DNA of 64,000 nt, from NCBI GenBank assembly GCA_034008185.1, contig CM067091.1, positions 9,961,799-10,025,798 on the forward strand, in the 5' to 3' direction. Below, one piece after another: positions 50,001-62,102 of the stretch. Origin of the DNA: Gorsachius magnificus (lineage: Eukaryota; Chordata; Aves; Pelecaniformes; Ardeidae). How positions within the stretch are numbered: the first letter of the stretch is position 1; each line of letters opens with the position of its first letter. The notes under the pieces were generated by a model, which was given only the letters and a program-made list of their open reading frames with translations, had not been told where the DNA came from and made no database searches. The position numbers were made by a program, and so were the translations under genes.

Positions 50001-53000
50001 CATGCTGTAATACCTCTGTTCTCATTTTAAAAGAGCACAAAATGTAGTTAAGTAACTCTTGTCTCAAAATTATAAACCATAAAGTATTTTTGAAAAATAA
50101 ATAGGCCATCATTCCTTACCTGCCACAGCTCCAAATGCCAAAGATCCACTCATCTGCAGAGCCTGCTGTGCGGCTGGGGGAATCTGCAAACCAGTACCTA
50201 GAACAGAATATGAATGTACCTTGTAGCAAGCACTTTTCACTCAGTTAGGGATGCGGTAACAGAAGTACAAATCTTACTGTTGTCAAGAGTTTAAAAATAC
50301 CGTTCCATGCATTTAGTATAATATTCTGTGGGGTGTATTAATTAAAATTCCGCAAACTTCTGTATTGTCACACATTTCCTATTAATCATCACACATACCT
50401 TCTGCAAGTCTTGCCATCAACTGAAGGCGACCAGTTGTTCCCAAGTCAATTCCAGTCCGTTCCAACTCATCACTGTCCAAAAATGAACTAGCACTCGAAG
50501 CATCAGTGCGCTCAGTTACATGTCCAACTTTCATTGGCCTACCAGCCAGCTCAAATCCATTGAGTTGTTCTAAGGCCTTTTTGGCACACTCAGAGTCTGA
50601 GAACTGTAGATTGGAAAAATATAAATTAGAAACACTAAGTTTAAGATAACAATAGCTACAAGATAACTTAAATGTGCTCCATTTATTTTCCATTTAAACC
50701 AAGCACACACAAGTTTGGATATTTACCTTCTCATATTTAGGTAAGAATATATCTATATACATATCATCATTGAAGCTAGAGCATCTAGATACTGCAATCA
50801 ACAGAAGTCATGGCTGTGGTTCTCTTTCAACACTTTCCAAGAATGACAAGTCACTTCCTTTGTAACCTTCTAACTGTCATGCTTCTACTGGCTATTCCTA
50901 ACAGATGCTCTGCTTTATGCTGTGTAACGTCAAATTAAATATACAAATAATTTGTCAGTGTTAAAACCATCAAATATTAGCTATATAGGTACTTTGGTTT
51001 CATTTGTCTCCTAGTACCAGAGGTCCCAGCCAAGACTTTTTCCCCCCCATGACAAACTGCCAGGTCAGTCAAGAAACCCAAGTTCACAAAATTATGTATC
51101 TGAGAGTAAAGAGGAAAGATGTTTTCAACTGAAAGTTTTAGCCTCTAATATTTTATTTCCCCTAAAAAGCTCAAATTGCACCATTTTAACAGCACTGTGA
51201 ATACTTCACTAGTATCTTTGCCTGCAGAGGACAGCATTTCTTTACCAGCCACAGACCAGAGTATACTATTCCATTCTAAACATGTGCGTTGTTCAACAAT
51301 ATCCACAGAGAGCTGTCAGAACCAAAGAAAAGGGCCATTGTTGCATGTTCAACAACACAGCATTTCCAAGATGAGACTTAACAGATTGGTGAGTAAAGCT
51401 ATATTACTACATGGGAAGGTTACACTCAGAAATTCTCTAAAAAGCCTGGCAATCCTAGTCATACCGTAATAAATCCATATCCTTTTGAGCGTCCCGTTTC
51501 ACTATCCATCATCAGCTGAATGCTTTCGATCTAAAAACAAGAATAAAGCTATTTATTATCAGACATTTTGGAACAAACCACAAGATATCAAAACAAAACC
51601 TGAACACAGCCCTGCCAAACACACATATATCAATGTGAAACCACTTTTTTTTTTTTTTTAAATCAGTTCCTCATTCCTTCCTCAAGTCAAAATTAGCGTA
51701 CAGGCAGTTAGATACAAACTTTGATACTAAAACAGAAGCAGGTAAACAGAAGGGTGTCAGCCAATTTATCCTTTAAGTTGAGTGCAGCTACACACAGAAG
51801 CTTGATCCTGATGCAACATTCTAGCAGACAATGAGCATGCAGACATCATCAATTTCTAACTGAACCATTACAGTCATGGCATCTCATATGCTGAGAAACT
51901 CCATTTTACAACCTAAGAAAAGCAGTTTGCATGACTTTGACCAAGGGCTTTAAGAAAAAGGTGTATATTGTAAATAATTATTGGCATACGGGAACTCCTG
52001 GGAGTTCACAGTTACTGAATTTAAAACATATTGAGCCATAAAATAGTGTTGGGAACAGACAGCAGCACAGCAGTAAGAGGAAGAACTGAGTTTAAGACTT
52101 GGGTATATGGAATCAGGAGAAGGAAAAACCTTCACGGCTCTACATTTAAGCCAGGAGGCTTACTACATTAATCCTACTGGCAGACCTTGAGAGAAAACAG
52201 AAGAGCAGCCACACAGATTAAAATTTAACAAATTGCTGCAATTTTCCAGGCTTTTGCACAACAGAATTAAAGGGATACACATACCGAACTGAATAAAGCA
52301 TCTGAAAAGCACTGTTACAGTATGTATGAGGCAGGGTTAATATCCAAAGATGGTATGAAAAAACATCAATGGACTTGGTAATTTTTTTCCCCATTAAGCA
52401 GCATTAATATAAAAGTATATTACTTTTTCACTATCTAACAATGATATACCCATGATACCTTTGTTAGCACAGTAGATATAACTAACATTTATTATGACTC
52501 CTCTGCAAACTTCAGATTTCAACTGCTTACTTCCAGAACACACACTCTACAAAAACGTATTACCATGCTGCAAACTGGGGCCTAATGTTCAGGAGTAAGA
52601 AGGGGCCTGTGTCAGTCTCGTATGGGACACACCACTAGTTCATGGCAGTAACATGAGCTAAAACTTAAGCAGAATTCTCAGAAACAGGTAAAACTACTGT
52701 TCACAGTGAACAGAACTCAGACCTGATTCTGTGCTCTGTGCTTTAACCTGTGAAACGGGACCCCCATTTCAATCATGGGGGTGGGGGGTTGTGGGGAGAT
52801 ATTTAGGAGCTGCAGAAGCAGGAATTTCTGTTTTGTTTTGTTTAGTAATTTTAGGTACTCACTGAATTCTCAGCTTTCCTTCGTAAGACCTGCCATTCAA
52901 AACCACTGAACCACATCACAAATCAAGGTTCTCACTTGTTCTCCAATATGAACTACCTATCTAAAGCCTTGCAGATGTAGAGGCACGAAGGGTGAAGAAA

Positions 53001-56000
53001 CAAATGTTTTTCAGGTGTGAAGCTGAATTATTTCCAGAAGCTGTGAGCACTCTACAACTAATTTAGGTTTTTCAGATAAACTACCATAACACAACATGCC
53101 AAATTAAAATTTACCCTGCCAAATGGCTCAAAAATTCCTCGAAGCATATCCTCAGTTATGTTGAAGTGTAATGATCCCACATAGAGCCTCATAGGACCAG
53201 CACTGCCCTTCTGCAGATTATTTGCCATTGCTGCTGCTCTGTTTTTTTCTGCCTAAGAGAAAAAAAAGAAAAAAAAAAAAAGAGACCTTCTGTAAGAATT
53301 TAATAAAAACCCTAACATAAACAGTATAACTCTACCAGATTAAAACAAGCAGATTCACCAAAAAAAACCAAGCTGTTTTATAATCTGCACTGTCCATTGG
53401 ACTATAACTTAAAATCCACAAAATCCAAGATCATGACCACATAGAGACCCAGGTTCCAAAAGCCTCCAAATTAACAACTTCATGCAGAATTCTGGATTCT
53501 ATCTAGTAAACACTTTACTTTTTACACATGCTGGAAAGCACACATAAAGCATGCTACAATTCTGTAATGCTATTACAGTTTCGTTATCACCACCTTCTTA
53601 ACATCTGTATTTTCAAAATGCATTTATATCACTTTGAATTGCTTTAATTTTCCTGTCAACTATGGGAAACAAAGGCCCATTTATAATTAGCTTAAATAAT
53701 CATTCTTGTTAAGGTTTTCCAAACATTCAATGTCAAGCAAATTTTCAGTGAGTTTTCCAGCAAGATAAAAGAGGCACCACTCAACATGAATAAAAAAGTT
53801 TACAGCTCCTTACCTGTGATGCTTGTACTATGATTGGTACACCCAAGACTCTCTGTCCAGTTAGTCCTATTGCCAGAGGCACTGAACTAACATCAACAAA
53901 TTCTACATAAGCAATTCCCTTTGAACGCCTGGAATTTCTATCCGAAATCATTCGTACATCACGAACCTGAAAGGCAAGTACAGAAATGCTGTTAAGAGAT
54001 AAAGAAAAAAAAAAAACCTAATGCAGTCCATTTCTCAGAAAGGTATTAATAACCAGACAATTGTTTGCCCAGCAAGGGCTTTGTAATTATGCTGCAAATC
54101 TAGAGTAGCACAAAACTATCTTAACACACACATCCCAGAGGTAAGCTAGCAGTAAAAGCTGCCATTCAAAGTCAAACATAAAATGCCACAGAACAGGGGC
54201 ATTAGAATACTTGCAGCACTACCATGCTTTAAGCCAGAACTTTACAGCTGATGGAACAAAGGAAGTTTTTCACAATTTAAACTGATTTTTAAATTACACT
54301 ATAACTGGCAGACCTACCTGCAAAAGACTGAAACTTCTGAAAAATGAAGTTGTTGGAATCAGAATTGCATTGCCATGTTTCACATCACATCACGTGCTGA
54401 ACAATGAACCAAGATAAATTATGCTTTTGTGTTCAGAGCCTTTAAGAATTAGCTGGTCATCATTCACACACACACCCCCTTTCACCTGTATAGGAAGCTC
54501 CAGAAAGCCACTTGCTTACAATTCTGTAGAATATCAATCCTGTACTAGGACAGCTTGAGGAAGTATTCAGAATAATTTTAACCTCCTTATTAATTACCTT
54601 CCCTACTGTAGAGAAAAATTCTTCCAGGTCTCTCGGTCGAATTCTTGCAGCCAGCTGCATGCAGAATACTGTTCGAGCATCCCGCTCTTCAGGGGTAAGA
54701 TTATCAATAGGTTCTCTGGAAAGAGGAAAGTTCAGTTAAAAATAATCTGAATTAAGAGAACTCATCTCTAGACCATGCATGAAACTTTAAATAATCAGTA
54801 ATTCAGTCTTATGGGGAAAAAAACACCTGCCATATTAAAAAAGGCAGGTCAAGAGCTGAAGGAAATAGATTAATAATAATAAGAAGAATAAACTTCTTTA
54901 ACCTAACTAAACATCCTGTTTCAACTGTAAGCATTAAATATGACCGGAAAATTGTGTTTTAAGTACAGAAGACCCAATTAAACAGAGGTGCCATTTTGCT
55001 ACCTGTCCAGAACAGGTAAAGGTACCACTAGGGAACTTGCGGTCAAAAAGATCATAGAATCATTTGGTTGGAAAAGACCTTTAAGATCGTAAGAGTCCAA
55101 CCATACCTGTTCACCACTAAACACTGTCCCTAAGCACCTTGTCTGCCCATCTTTTAAACACCTCCAGGGATGGTGACTCAACCACTTCCCTGGGCAGCCC
55201 CTTCCAGTGCTTGACAACCCACTGAAATTGAAGAAATTTTTCCTACTATCTAATCTAAACCTCCCCTGCTGCAATTTGAGGCCATTTCCTCTCATCCTAC
55301 TACTGATGAAAACGAGATGAAAGGACAGGAAAACAGAGGACAATGGGATTAATTAGAACAGACTAGCTGTCTGAACTCTCAAGCAAGCAGTATGAACTTC
55401 TTGTGGCTTTGCAAACTAAAATCTTACATGTGCCCAGTCACTCTGGAGTTACCACAGCCACTGCATAAACAATGCTGATATCCATACAAACAGAATTCCC
55501 AGCCCTCATTCTACAGGTTCAGCTTGTTAAGTATGAGTAGTGAATAATTACTCCCATCCTTGACACCAGAAGCACCAGATTAACTTTATTCCAATACTAA
55601 TCACTAGCCGAAATAAGATGCACCACTTTCAAGGTGTTAAAGCTTCCCATCTAAAAAACCCTGCCTTGTACTAAAGTACAGGACAGCATTAGCATGCTGG
55701 ACCCTGGACTGAGCTTCCAGTCATGTAGTATGTATTTACACTTTTATAAATATTTAAAAGAACAATCATGGAGAATACACAAGAAAAAATTAAATTATCT
55801 CAGTAAGAGTTTGCTAATAATTAAAAAACAAAGCAAGATTGGTTAAATTTAACTGCATTCATTTAGAGAATAATCTCATTAGCCACTACCTAAATCCAGT
55901 TCCCTTCAACAAGAAGCCTAAGAATGGATAAGCACCTCCTCGATTTCAAAGGTACTTGGCTTCCCTACAAAACCATCAATACATATGGAAATAGGAAAAA

Positions 56001-59000
56001 GAAGCATTTGTACAGTACTTTTCCATTCCATACTTAAGATTTAGCAGAAAAACTAGCTAATTTAAATCACAGTTAACAGGAAAAAGGTTGAGAACGCAGA
56101 AGCACAAAAAGCAAAGCAAAACATGTTTTGTAAACTGACATTTACAACTGTACACTGTTATTGGGGGAGGGGGAAGAGAGGGTTCATGACACAGGGAGAA
56201 AGCAATGTACTTTCAATGCTCTCCTCTCACGGGCTTTCTGAATGAATTCCAGCATTACTTGTGAGTATAAGCTTGCGAGCAAGTAGTCATGCATTATTTC
56301 ACCATTATTTTTCTAACTTCAACTGGACAAAAATAAACCCCAAATGTGTGCAAAAATTCCTACCTAACAGGGCTCTTGTCTTTTCTGAAGGGACTTTTGC
56401 TTCTGGAGCGTCGTCTGCTATAAAGACAGATCAACAAGATTATAAGAAAACCTTCAAATATACCAGACCAATTTTAAGCAAAACCTATTGATGATGCAAT
56501 AAAAAGTAGAGAAAACTCAGAAACCTTAATTTGATGCTGTGAGGCAGACCAATCTTCCCTCTGATGGCACTGTTGAATTTTGGACCAGAACTATGGCAAA
56601 AGCAAAGACAGACATTACACACCAGAGTACCTGAACTCAAGACTTCCTGTGTGTACTCACGTTACATTGCAAGTGCTCACCCACCCTCACACCTGAACTT
56701 GTAAACATTTTCCATCAGCAGCACCCACAGCATGCACAAGCTACATGCAGCACTCCACATCAAGGCACAGAATATGCTCCCTGCTCAGTTTCATCTGCAT
56801 CACAAAATCCCAGAATATGTAGGACTCCAAGGAAGAACTGAATCATAAGCCAGCCAAACATGGCACACTTGTATGTGCAAAATATTCTAAGCTACAGTTA
56901 CTGTTGTAATCTACTTTACATGGGTTTTTTTGTTCACATGCATATTCTACCTACTGATGACTGCGAAGCAGTACCTTAATGGCCTGGAACTCAGCCTCAG
57001 AGTTTTGAGCAAAGTGATGCTGGCAGGACTATTTGCTCAAGTGTAACATTTTAAAACTGAAAGTTTAATGAAATTTAAGGTGTAAGTGGAAACCAAAGTA
57101 GCTCCCTGCAGACATCTGCAAGGGACACATTCACTAATGTTGTCTCAGCTCTAGCCACTGAAGTGCTACGAATATGTAAATGCAGCTTCCTTTACTTAAA
57201 GTTCTTAATGGACATCAAAACACAGAAACATTTAAGCCACCAGTTAACCTTATACAGACATGTCACCACAGAAGAAATCCAATCTCTTGGCTGAATCTAA
57301 TTTTAGTTTGCCAGGCTTCACAGAGGCTGTCAGAACAAATGGCAACCTGCCCATTGCTTCCATGTTAAGGACAGTCCTCTTGCTAGTTATTGTGGCACAG
57401 GGTAACAGACTGTGACACGAACAGTAAGATTCATCCTATCATGTTCTCCCTGAACTTGATCTCCTTGTAGATATAAGGCAAAGAACACCACCTGTTAATG
57501 TTCTTCCTGTATATCCACTGAACGGCAGAGGCACTGCTGCAGACTGAATGCTAGGGAGTTTGTCTTTCCATCTGCACAGAATTGATTCTTTCTGCTGTGG
57601 CTATAAATTGATGTGAAAACACCCCAAAAGACATGGCAGTCTGAAGACATTAAGTAGTCTTTCACTAAATCCATTTAGCCAACCAATTTGTCTGATAAAT
57701 GTCTTCTTGCTACTCAGTGAAGCAGTAATGCTTAAACTCAGCATCCACAACAAGAGGGAGGATGCCCATTTTTAAACATGTCATGACACAGGTGGAAGTA
57801 GTGGGCCAAGATCCAAAACCGTGGGGGCCAGATTAAAGCAAGGGAAATATGGCCCTGTATAACACTGGAAAAAAAATAAAGAAAAAAGATCATTTAGAAA
57901 TTGCTTATTAAGAGAAAATAAGACATAAAAACAGGCACATCTTGAGATGAGATCACTATTGATCAAAACCAGACTTTTTGCCTAGGATAAATTACTCCAT
58001 TTCCTACTCAAGTTCCGACAAGCGACTGCTGAGAGTGTCCATTCAGATTCTCCAATGTCTATGACATACTGCCAAAAGCTGCATCTGGAAATGCTGGTAC
58101 TAACTCGAGAGATAGGACTACCTTGCATCTTCACAGCTCCTGATGTGGAACATGGTGTTCTCAGATTCAAATGCAGCAAGACAAACCAATTACAGTGACT
58201 CCAGCATATTAACATACAGACCAACTAAATGATGGTCAATAATCAAGACCATGAGTTTTAAGGGAACAGGAAATAAATGTTTTAAGGGTTTGTCTAAACC
58301 TACTGAAAAAAATCTAAGATAAACAAGAACAGTTTTCAAATACATACACTTCTGATGAGAAAGAAAAAAAAAGCCAAGCCCACAACTCTAAAAAATCGCT
58401 TTCACTCTTGACAAATAAGTAGTATCTTATTCATGTGACTACATGGGGGCAACGTTAAAAAACCCCAGCAAACTAAAGCTGTAATAGACCGAACAGAAAG
58501 CTGGCTGGGGCAAGATGATGGCCCAAGTTACCTCCTGAACATCCTATTTCAACAGCATTCTGCAGTATGCATTTCTTTGGGTTTTTCTAAGGAGACTTGC
58601 TTGTAAAACTGTAGATCTCAGGGGAATTTTCTTCTTCCCTCCTACTGTGCAAGAACTCTTTGCAGTTGTTGCCCAGTTCCTGCTATTGTGTATGGAAGCA
58701 CCAAGCCACAAGCAATTCGTCTGTCTAGGGGTTACCTTCTTCACAGGCCAAATGCACCAAGTCTTGTGTATAGCCAAAGCACAGCTATGTATATGTTTTC
58801 CTAAACCTACGTGATGCCACATGACCCAAGAACAATAGTCATATCAGAAGACAGCCAGTAAAATATCAGCTTTCACCTGCTCAATCACATCCAAGACTCC
58901 AATGGAAGAGTGTCAGACAAGGCAAGCTTTGGCTAACAAAGTCCAGGAAAATCACAATCAAATTTCAGTCCTCATGTAACAACCCTTGTTTCCCAGCAGC

Positions 59001-62000
59001 TTTCCCAAATTCTTGGTTCCAGATTAGCAACAGAACAGTCTAAGTAACTTCTACTGTACATTAGCAGTAGCTGGGATTTGTGAGACAGGTGTCTAAGCAA
59101 GAATAATTGGTCAAGTTTTCTCCTAAGAGACTTAACATAACTGTAAAATACTTAAGGGGCAAGATACGTGATATGAATAACATTTAAAAACCCTGTGAAC
59201 ATTAAGCAATGCAATCCAGTCACTCAATTTCAAAAAATGAAAACATTTAATTACTACCTCATGCTTAAAGATGACAAATTCAAAACCTCAGGTTCTCTGT
59301 GGTATACTCTTCTTTCAGAATTACCTATTCCACATCACCCCCAGCAGCCAGAACATCTCAGTTTAGATATTAGCTTGAAAAAGGACTTTTATAAAGCAAA
59401 TGAGAAAGATCACAAGGAGGAAGAGTAAAAAATATTTTTAAAATAATGCAGCCACAAAGTATTTTGAACTAGATGTTGCAGTCAGCTACAACACTGCCCA
59501 CAGTAACACCAACTCAGAACTGTCTGAACAGCCCTGCAAGGTGAGATACCAGATTCAAATTCTCTAGCCAGCAAGAGCATTCTGGTAATTACTTCTGAAA
59601 CGCTGAGCTGATAGCACTGCTACAGAGACTGTTTCTTCATATGAAAGCACCATTTTTGGTAGATCCAAAGGAGGCTGGTGATGCAGGAGGCTTCATCTCC
59701 AGAACTTAGGCCTCCCTGAAAGTCAGCTCCTGTTACACAGCTTCTAAAGGCAAGTCTCTGCACTGAAGAGTCTTGAAAAGGAAATGAAGAATTCCTCTCC
59801 CTCCTATCATCTGAGGTCCTTCTCTTTCACACCTTCTGAGCCAAAACTAGAATTTTGGGATCACGTTAGCATGTATATCACTTCAACAGCATCATCCATA
59901 ACCTACAAGTGAACAGCCAACTGCCAGCTATGCAACAGTCAGTACCAATGCCTCTGAGATGCACGTAGCTGCTCTATACCAGTCTTCCACTAAACTATTT
60001 TAAACGCTAAAATTCTACTTAGTTAAATGAAAGCAACAATTCAGCAACTGAAGCAGAGAATGTGATCCTGCCAAACCAACAAGCACAGCCTCGTATCCTC
60101 AGAGGATACTAGATTATCTCACCTTTTTGTTCACTGTCTCTCAATACCAGAAAAATTGCCCAGAGCAGCTATGGAAGAGTATCAGAACAAGGAAGACGAC
60201 CCCTCACAATCATTTACCTTCCTGGCACAACATGTCTTGATGCATTAAAACAGACATGGGCTATTATCCATAGTTTGAAATTCTACTTGAGGAAATTATT
60301 TTGGAAGACCAGAACACTGGAACTCCCAAATTTCTCCAGATGAAGAACCTTCTCACCCAGTAACAACAGAAAAAGCACAAAACACTCCCAACACAGCTAG
60401 GAGAATGCAACAACTTGCAACCAAGTGATGAGATGAAGGACATCCACTCCACATTGGAGGCAAGACGACTGACAGGCTCCACATACAGAAGGCTGAAGAT
60501 CTTGATCAAGATCCTCTACTGGAGCCACAACAGTGGCACTGGCACAACCTGACTAGCTACTGTAATCTTACAGGTGCCACAGAGCTGCAGAAAACATGCC
60601 AACTACGTACAGCTGAAATCTTCAGAGCTGAAGCCCAGAACAGCTCTACAGAGGCTCTGACAGGCCTGATACTTGAGACAAACTAAAAGCAGGGCTGATA
60701 TGCTCTATGATCCCCAAGTACATAGGACTGATGGAAGCACAGGATGCCACCACATCTCAGCAGAGCCAGTAGTTTCAAGCATGTTTTCATTATGAAAATG
60801 CCAACATCCAGGTGACTTGGTGCAAAATGAGACCTTGAGACCTCAGGCATTTTTGGTTTGTATTCTTAAGTACCAAAAGGAAGGCATTCCCTGGATTGGG
60901 ACCCAGCCACCTAGAAAAATACTCATGCAGAAAACTGTACAAGCCTACAATTTATCAGAAGGTAAACACTGTCCTCTCAAACATCTTGAGAGATATTTCT
61001 CCATCACGGATGATGTCACATGCCATGATTAAAAAAATACATCCTTTTCAAATGCCTGCTTCTGACACGATCTTGCATTCTGAGACCTGACAACAGTTGG
61101 GATGAGACCTGGACAAAAGCAGACACAAACAGCAGCCTCAGGTAATCAATGAAAGCCAGGCACGCAGCCCAGTTCTGTTTTTCCTGCTTCTCTGAAGACA
61201 AAAAGAGGTGATAGGGAGCAAAGGGGAGGGCAGGAATACAAAACAGCAGAAACACAGAATAAATGTTGATAAAAAACTATTTTTTGATAAATGATTTACA
61301 ACTGCCAGGAATCACCTATAGCAAAAGTTCTATCAAGCCAAAGATCTGAGAGGAACTGAAGAGTTCTTCCACAGCCCCTAAGCAAGTTTGGGAAAAAGCA
61401 GGGCAAATACACAACCCATTGGCAATTACTAAGACAAGATGCTTCCAGTTTGGATGTTTATGCACTAAGTGTTTAAGAGCAGCAACCCAGCAAAAACCTT
61501 TAGTAATAAAAGCAAAATGTTTTATAAGCCTGTAACAAAAGTCATAGACTACTGTTTATTCCTTGACAGTTAAACTGTCAGGTTCACGTACTGAAGATAG
61601 TTAGGGCAGGTAGAAAACTTGCTCATTATTTTAATTTTGTGATAAACTTTATTTTCCAGTCAGTTGTACGCATTCTTTCACTTGCTTTTGCACCTTTCTG
61701 CATTTGGGTAAGAATGAAAACTAGCAGGCAGAACTGGATTCCTTACTGTCCTCCTCTTTCACTCCATATTTATTGACACTCTTCAACCTTAACCTCCCAC
61801 CTTCTTTGGTATGATTAGTGACCAATTTAGAAAGCAGAGAGTGAAACTTAAAGCTTCCACATCATACACTAAAGCAGCACACATGCAACTCTACATAAAT
61901 AACCTACTAGGGACTTCTATAGCGGCCTCTGAATCGTCGATCTCTACTTCTAGAACGGCTGCGTCTGCGTTCTTTGCTTCTGCTCCGTTTCCTTTCCCGG

Positions 62001-62102
62001 CTTCTGCTCTTTTTCCTTTCCCGATCTCGGCTCCGTTTGCGTTCCTTACTTCTGCTCCTCTTCCTGTCATGGCTTCGACTTCGGCTCTTGCTCTTTTTTC
62101 TC
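40993..62102 (-). CDS. RBM39: RBM39 (CAPER-alpha), splicing factor; 5' end outside window
   Basis: Nuclear SR-like splicing factor related to U2AF65 and a transcription coactivator. Fourteen coding exons join in one frame to 488 residues. Exons: 61908-62102, 56525-56590, 56364-56417, 54598-54715, 53814-53966, 53115-53252, 51465-51530, 50399-50603, 50120-50197, 44367-44399, 43147-43222, 42884-42989, 41187-41265, 40993-41093. Order: Arg/Ser-rich region, linker, RRM1 ([14 protein letters not shown]), RRM2 (LYVGSL, KGYGFITF), Ala/Gln-rich linker, and a C-terminal U2AF-homology RRM with the HGRWFAG motif that binds tryptophan-containing ULM peptides. The first about 34 residues of the human protein are encoded beyond position 64000. 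The product follows the shorter human isoform without EFSFVI at GAVA|DLQTR. It ends QLLVPVRR. The [10 protein letters not shown] stretch bound by aryl-sulfonamide degraders in human RBM39 is conserved. Confidence 0.97.
41187..41265 (-). CDS. RBM39: RBM39 coding exon with the UHM RWF motif
   Basis: Encodes [20 protein letters not shown] then HGRWFA(G). The Arg-Trp-Phe is the ligand-binding signature of U2AF-homology motifs. Flanked by ttacag and GTGAGT. Confidence 0.96.
41871..41881 (+). repeat. poly-G run of 11
   Basis: Homopolymer in an RBM39 intron; poly-C in the transcript. Confidence 0.8.
42767..42792 (+). repeat. poly-G run of 26 in an RBM39 intron
   Basis: An uninterrupted run of 26 G, so poly-C in the RBM39 transcript, starting about 90 bases past the donor of exon 42884-42989. 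The length may be inexact, since sequencing is poor in such runs. Confidence 0.85.
42884..42989 (-). CDS. RBM39: RBM39 coding exon, start of the UHM
   Basis: Encodes (T)[20 protein letters not shown].. to ..IYVDKNSAQ, with the acidic helix of the U2AF-homology motif. Human has Val where this has Ala in EEEAGW. Flanked by ctacag and GTATGC. Confidence 0.96.
43147..43222 (-). CDS. RBM39: RBM39 coding exon, Ala/Gln-rich linker
   Basis: Encodes (V)[20 protein letters not shown] then FNPQ(T). Flanked by caacag and GTAAGT. Confidence 0.95.
44367..44399 (-). CDS. RBM39: RBM39 33-base micro-exon
   Basis: Encodes (D)[10 protein letters not shown](V). Human reads [18 protein letters not shown] across this junction, so this copy is two residues shorter. 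Flanked by ctttag and GTAAAC. Confidence 0.9.
45368..45385 (+). repeat. poly-T run of 18
   Basis: Poly-A on the RBM39 sense strand. It could be the tail of a retrocopy, but the flanking sequence is not recognisable and no target duplication was found. Confidence 0.7.
48358..48560 (-). mobile_element. CR1-type LINE endonuclease relic
   Basis: The minus strand translates to [20 protein letters not shown] and further to [18 protein letters not shown]. This matches the apurinic-endonuclease motif of CR1 ORF2 (GDFNxPxIxW followed by a FLxxxxDxFLxQ block). The open stretch is 64 codons. It is sense-oriented in an RBM39 intron. It is inert: no reverse transcriptase is seen in frame. Confidence 0.65.
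50120..50197 (-). CDS. RBM39: RBM39 coding exon
   Basis: Encodes (G)[20 protein letters not shown] then FGAVA. Flanked by ttctag and GTAAGG. Confidence 0.95.
50399..50603 (-). CDS. RBM39: RBM39 coding exon, end of RRM2
   Basis: Encodes [20 protein letters not shown].. to ..[11 protein letters not shown](G), completing RNP1 and the last strand of RRM2. Identical to human over the visible length. Flanked by ctacag and GTATGT. Confidence 0.97.
51465..51530 (-). CDS. RBM39: RBM39 coding exon, middle of RRM2
   Basis: Encodes [20 protein letters not shown] then IT, with the RNP1 motif. Flanked by ttttag and GTATGA. Confidence 0.96.
53115..53252 (-). CDS. RBM39: RBM39 coding exon, start of RRM2
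   Basis: Encodes [20 protein letters not shown].. to ..GIFEPFGR. Holds RNP2 (LYVGSL) and the [10 protein letters not shown] region. The donor is AGG|GTAAAT. Acceptor is tcttag. Confidence 0.96.
53814..53966 (-). CDS. RBM39: RBM39 coding exon, most of RRM1
   Basis: Encodes [20 protein letters not shown].. to ..VPIIVQASQ with RNP1. Flanked by tttcag and GTAAGG. Confidence 0.97.
54598..54715 (-). CDS. RBM39: RBM39 coding exon, start of RRM1
   Basis: Encodes (R)[20 protein letters not shown].. to ..EEFFSTVGK with RNP2. Flanked by tccag and GTAATT. Confidence 0.96.
55051..55320 (-). mobile_element. CR1 LINE 3'-end copy
   Basis: The plus strand starts atcatagaatcatttggttg and continues gaaaagacctttaagatcgt, the reverse complement of a CR1 3' end with its terminal ATTCTATG repeat. 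It follows CR1 3'-UTR sequence for about 270 bases (cctgggcagccccttccagt). 5'-truncated, as usual for CR1. It lies in an RBM39 intron, same orientation as the gene. Confidence 0.9.
56364..56417 (-). CDS. RBM39: RBM39 coding exon, RS linker
   Basis: Encodes (S)[17 protein letters not shown](R). Flanked by ttatag and GTAGGA. Confidence 0.95.
   Translation of the reverse strand, partial: QTTLQKQKSLQKRQEPC
56525..56590 (-). CDS. RBM39: RBM39 coding exon with a weak donor
   Basis: Encodes (Y)[20 protein letters not shown] then L(S). Acceptor is ccatag. The donor is AAG|GTTTCT, with GT but a poor match at +3 to +6, so skipping or alternative use is possible. Confidence 0.93.
56591..61907 (-). other. 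5.3-kb RBM39 intron with an orphan strong 3' splice site
   Basis: No exon of the main RBM39 protein is missing here. On the minus strand a long pyrimidine tract ends in CAG at 57865, with a TCTAAAT branch-point-like element upstream. This is the hallmark of an unlisted exon beginning at 57864. The rest is AT-rich DNA with no recognised repeat. Confidence 0.5.
61908..62102 (-). CDS. RBM39: RBM39 coding exon, Arg/Ser domain
   Basis: Encodes [20 protein letters not shown].. to ..[12 protein letters not shown](Y), an almost unbroken RS/RE/RD-repeat domain for nuclear-speckle targeting and protein contacts. Acceptor is ctttctcag; donor is CCCTA|GTAGGT. Plus-strand frames over this exon are shadows. 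Confidence 0.96.

Larger units (their letters stand above)
44400..50119 (-). other. 5.7-kb RBM39 intron with LINE relics
   Basis: Contains a poly-T run (45368-45385) and an endonuclease relic of a CR1-type LINE at 48358-48560. Around that relic, from about 46000 to 49600, is T/C-rich sequence that looks like the same decayed element. No RBM39 exon is expected here from the human protein. Confidence 0.6.

Noticed and set aside
54999..55343. Minus-strand open frame of 114 codons
   Set aside because: It is translation of CR1 3'-end sequence, not a gene.
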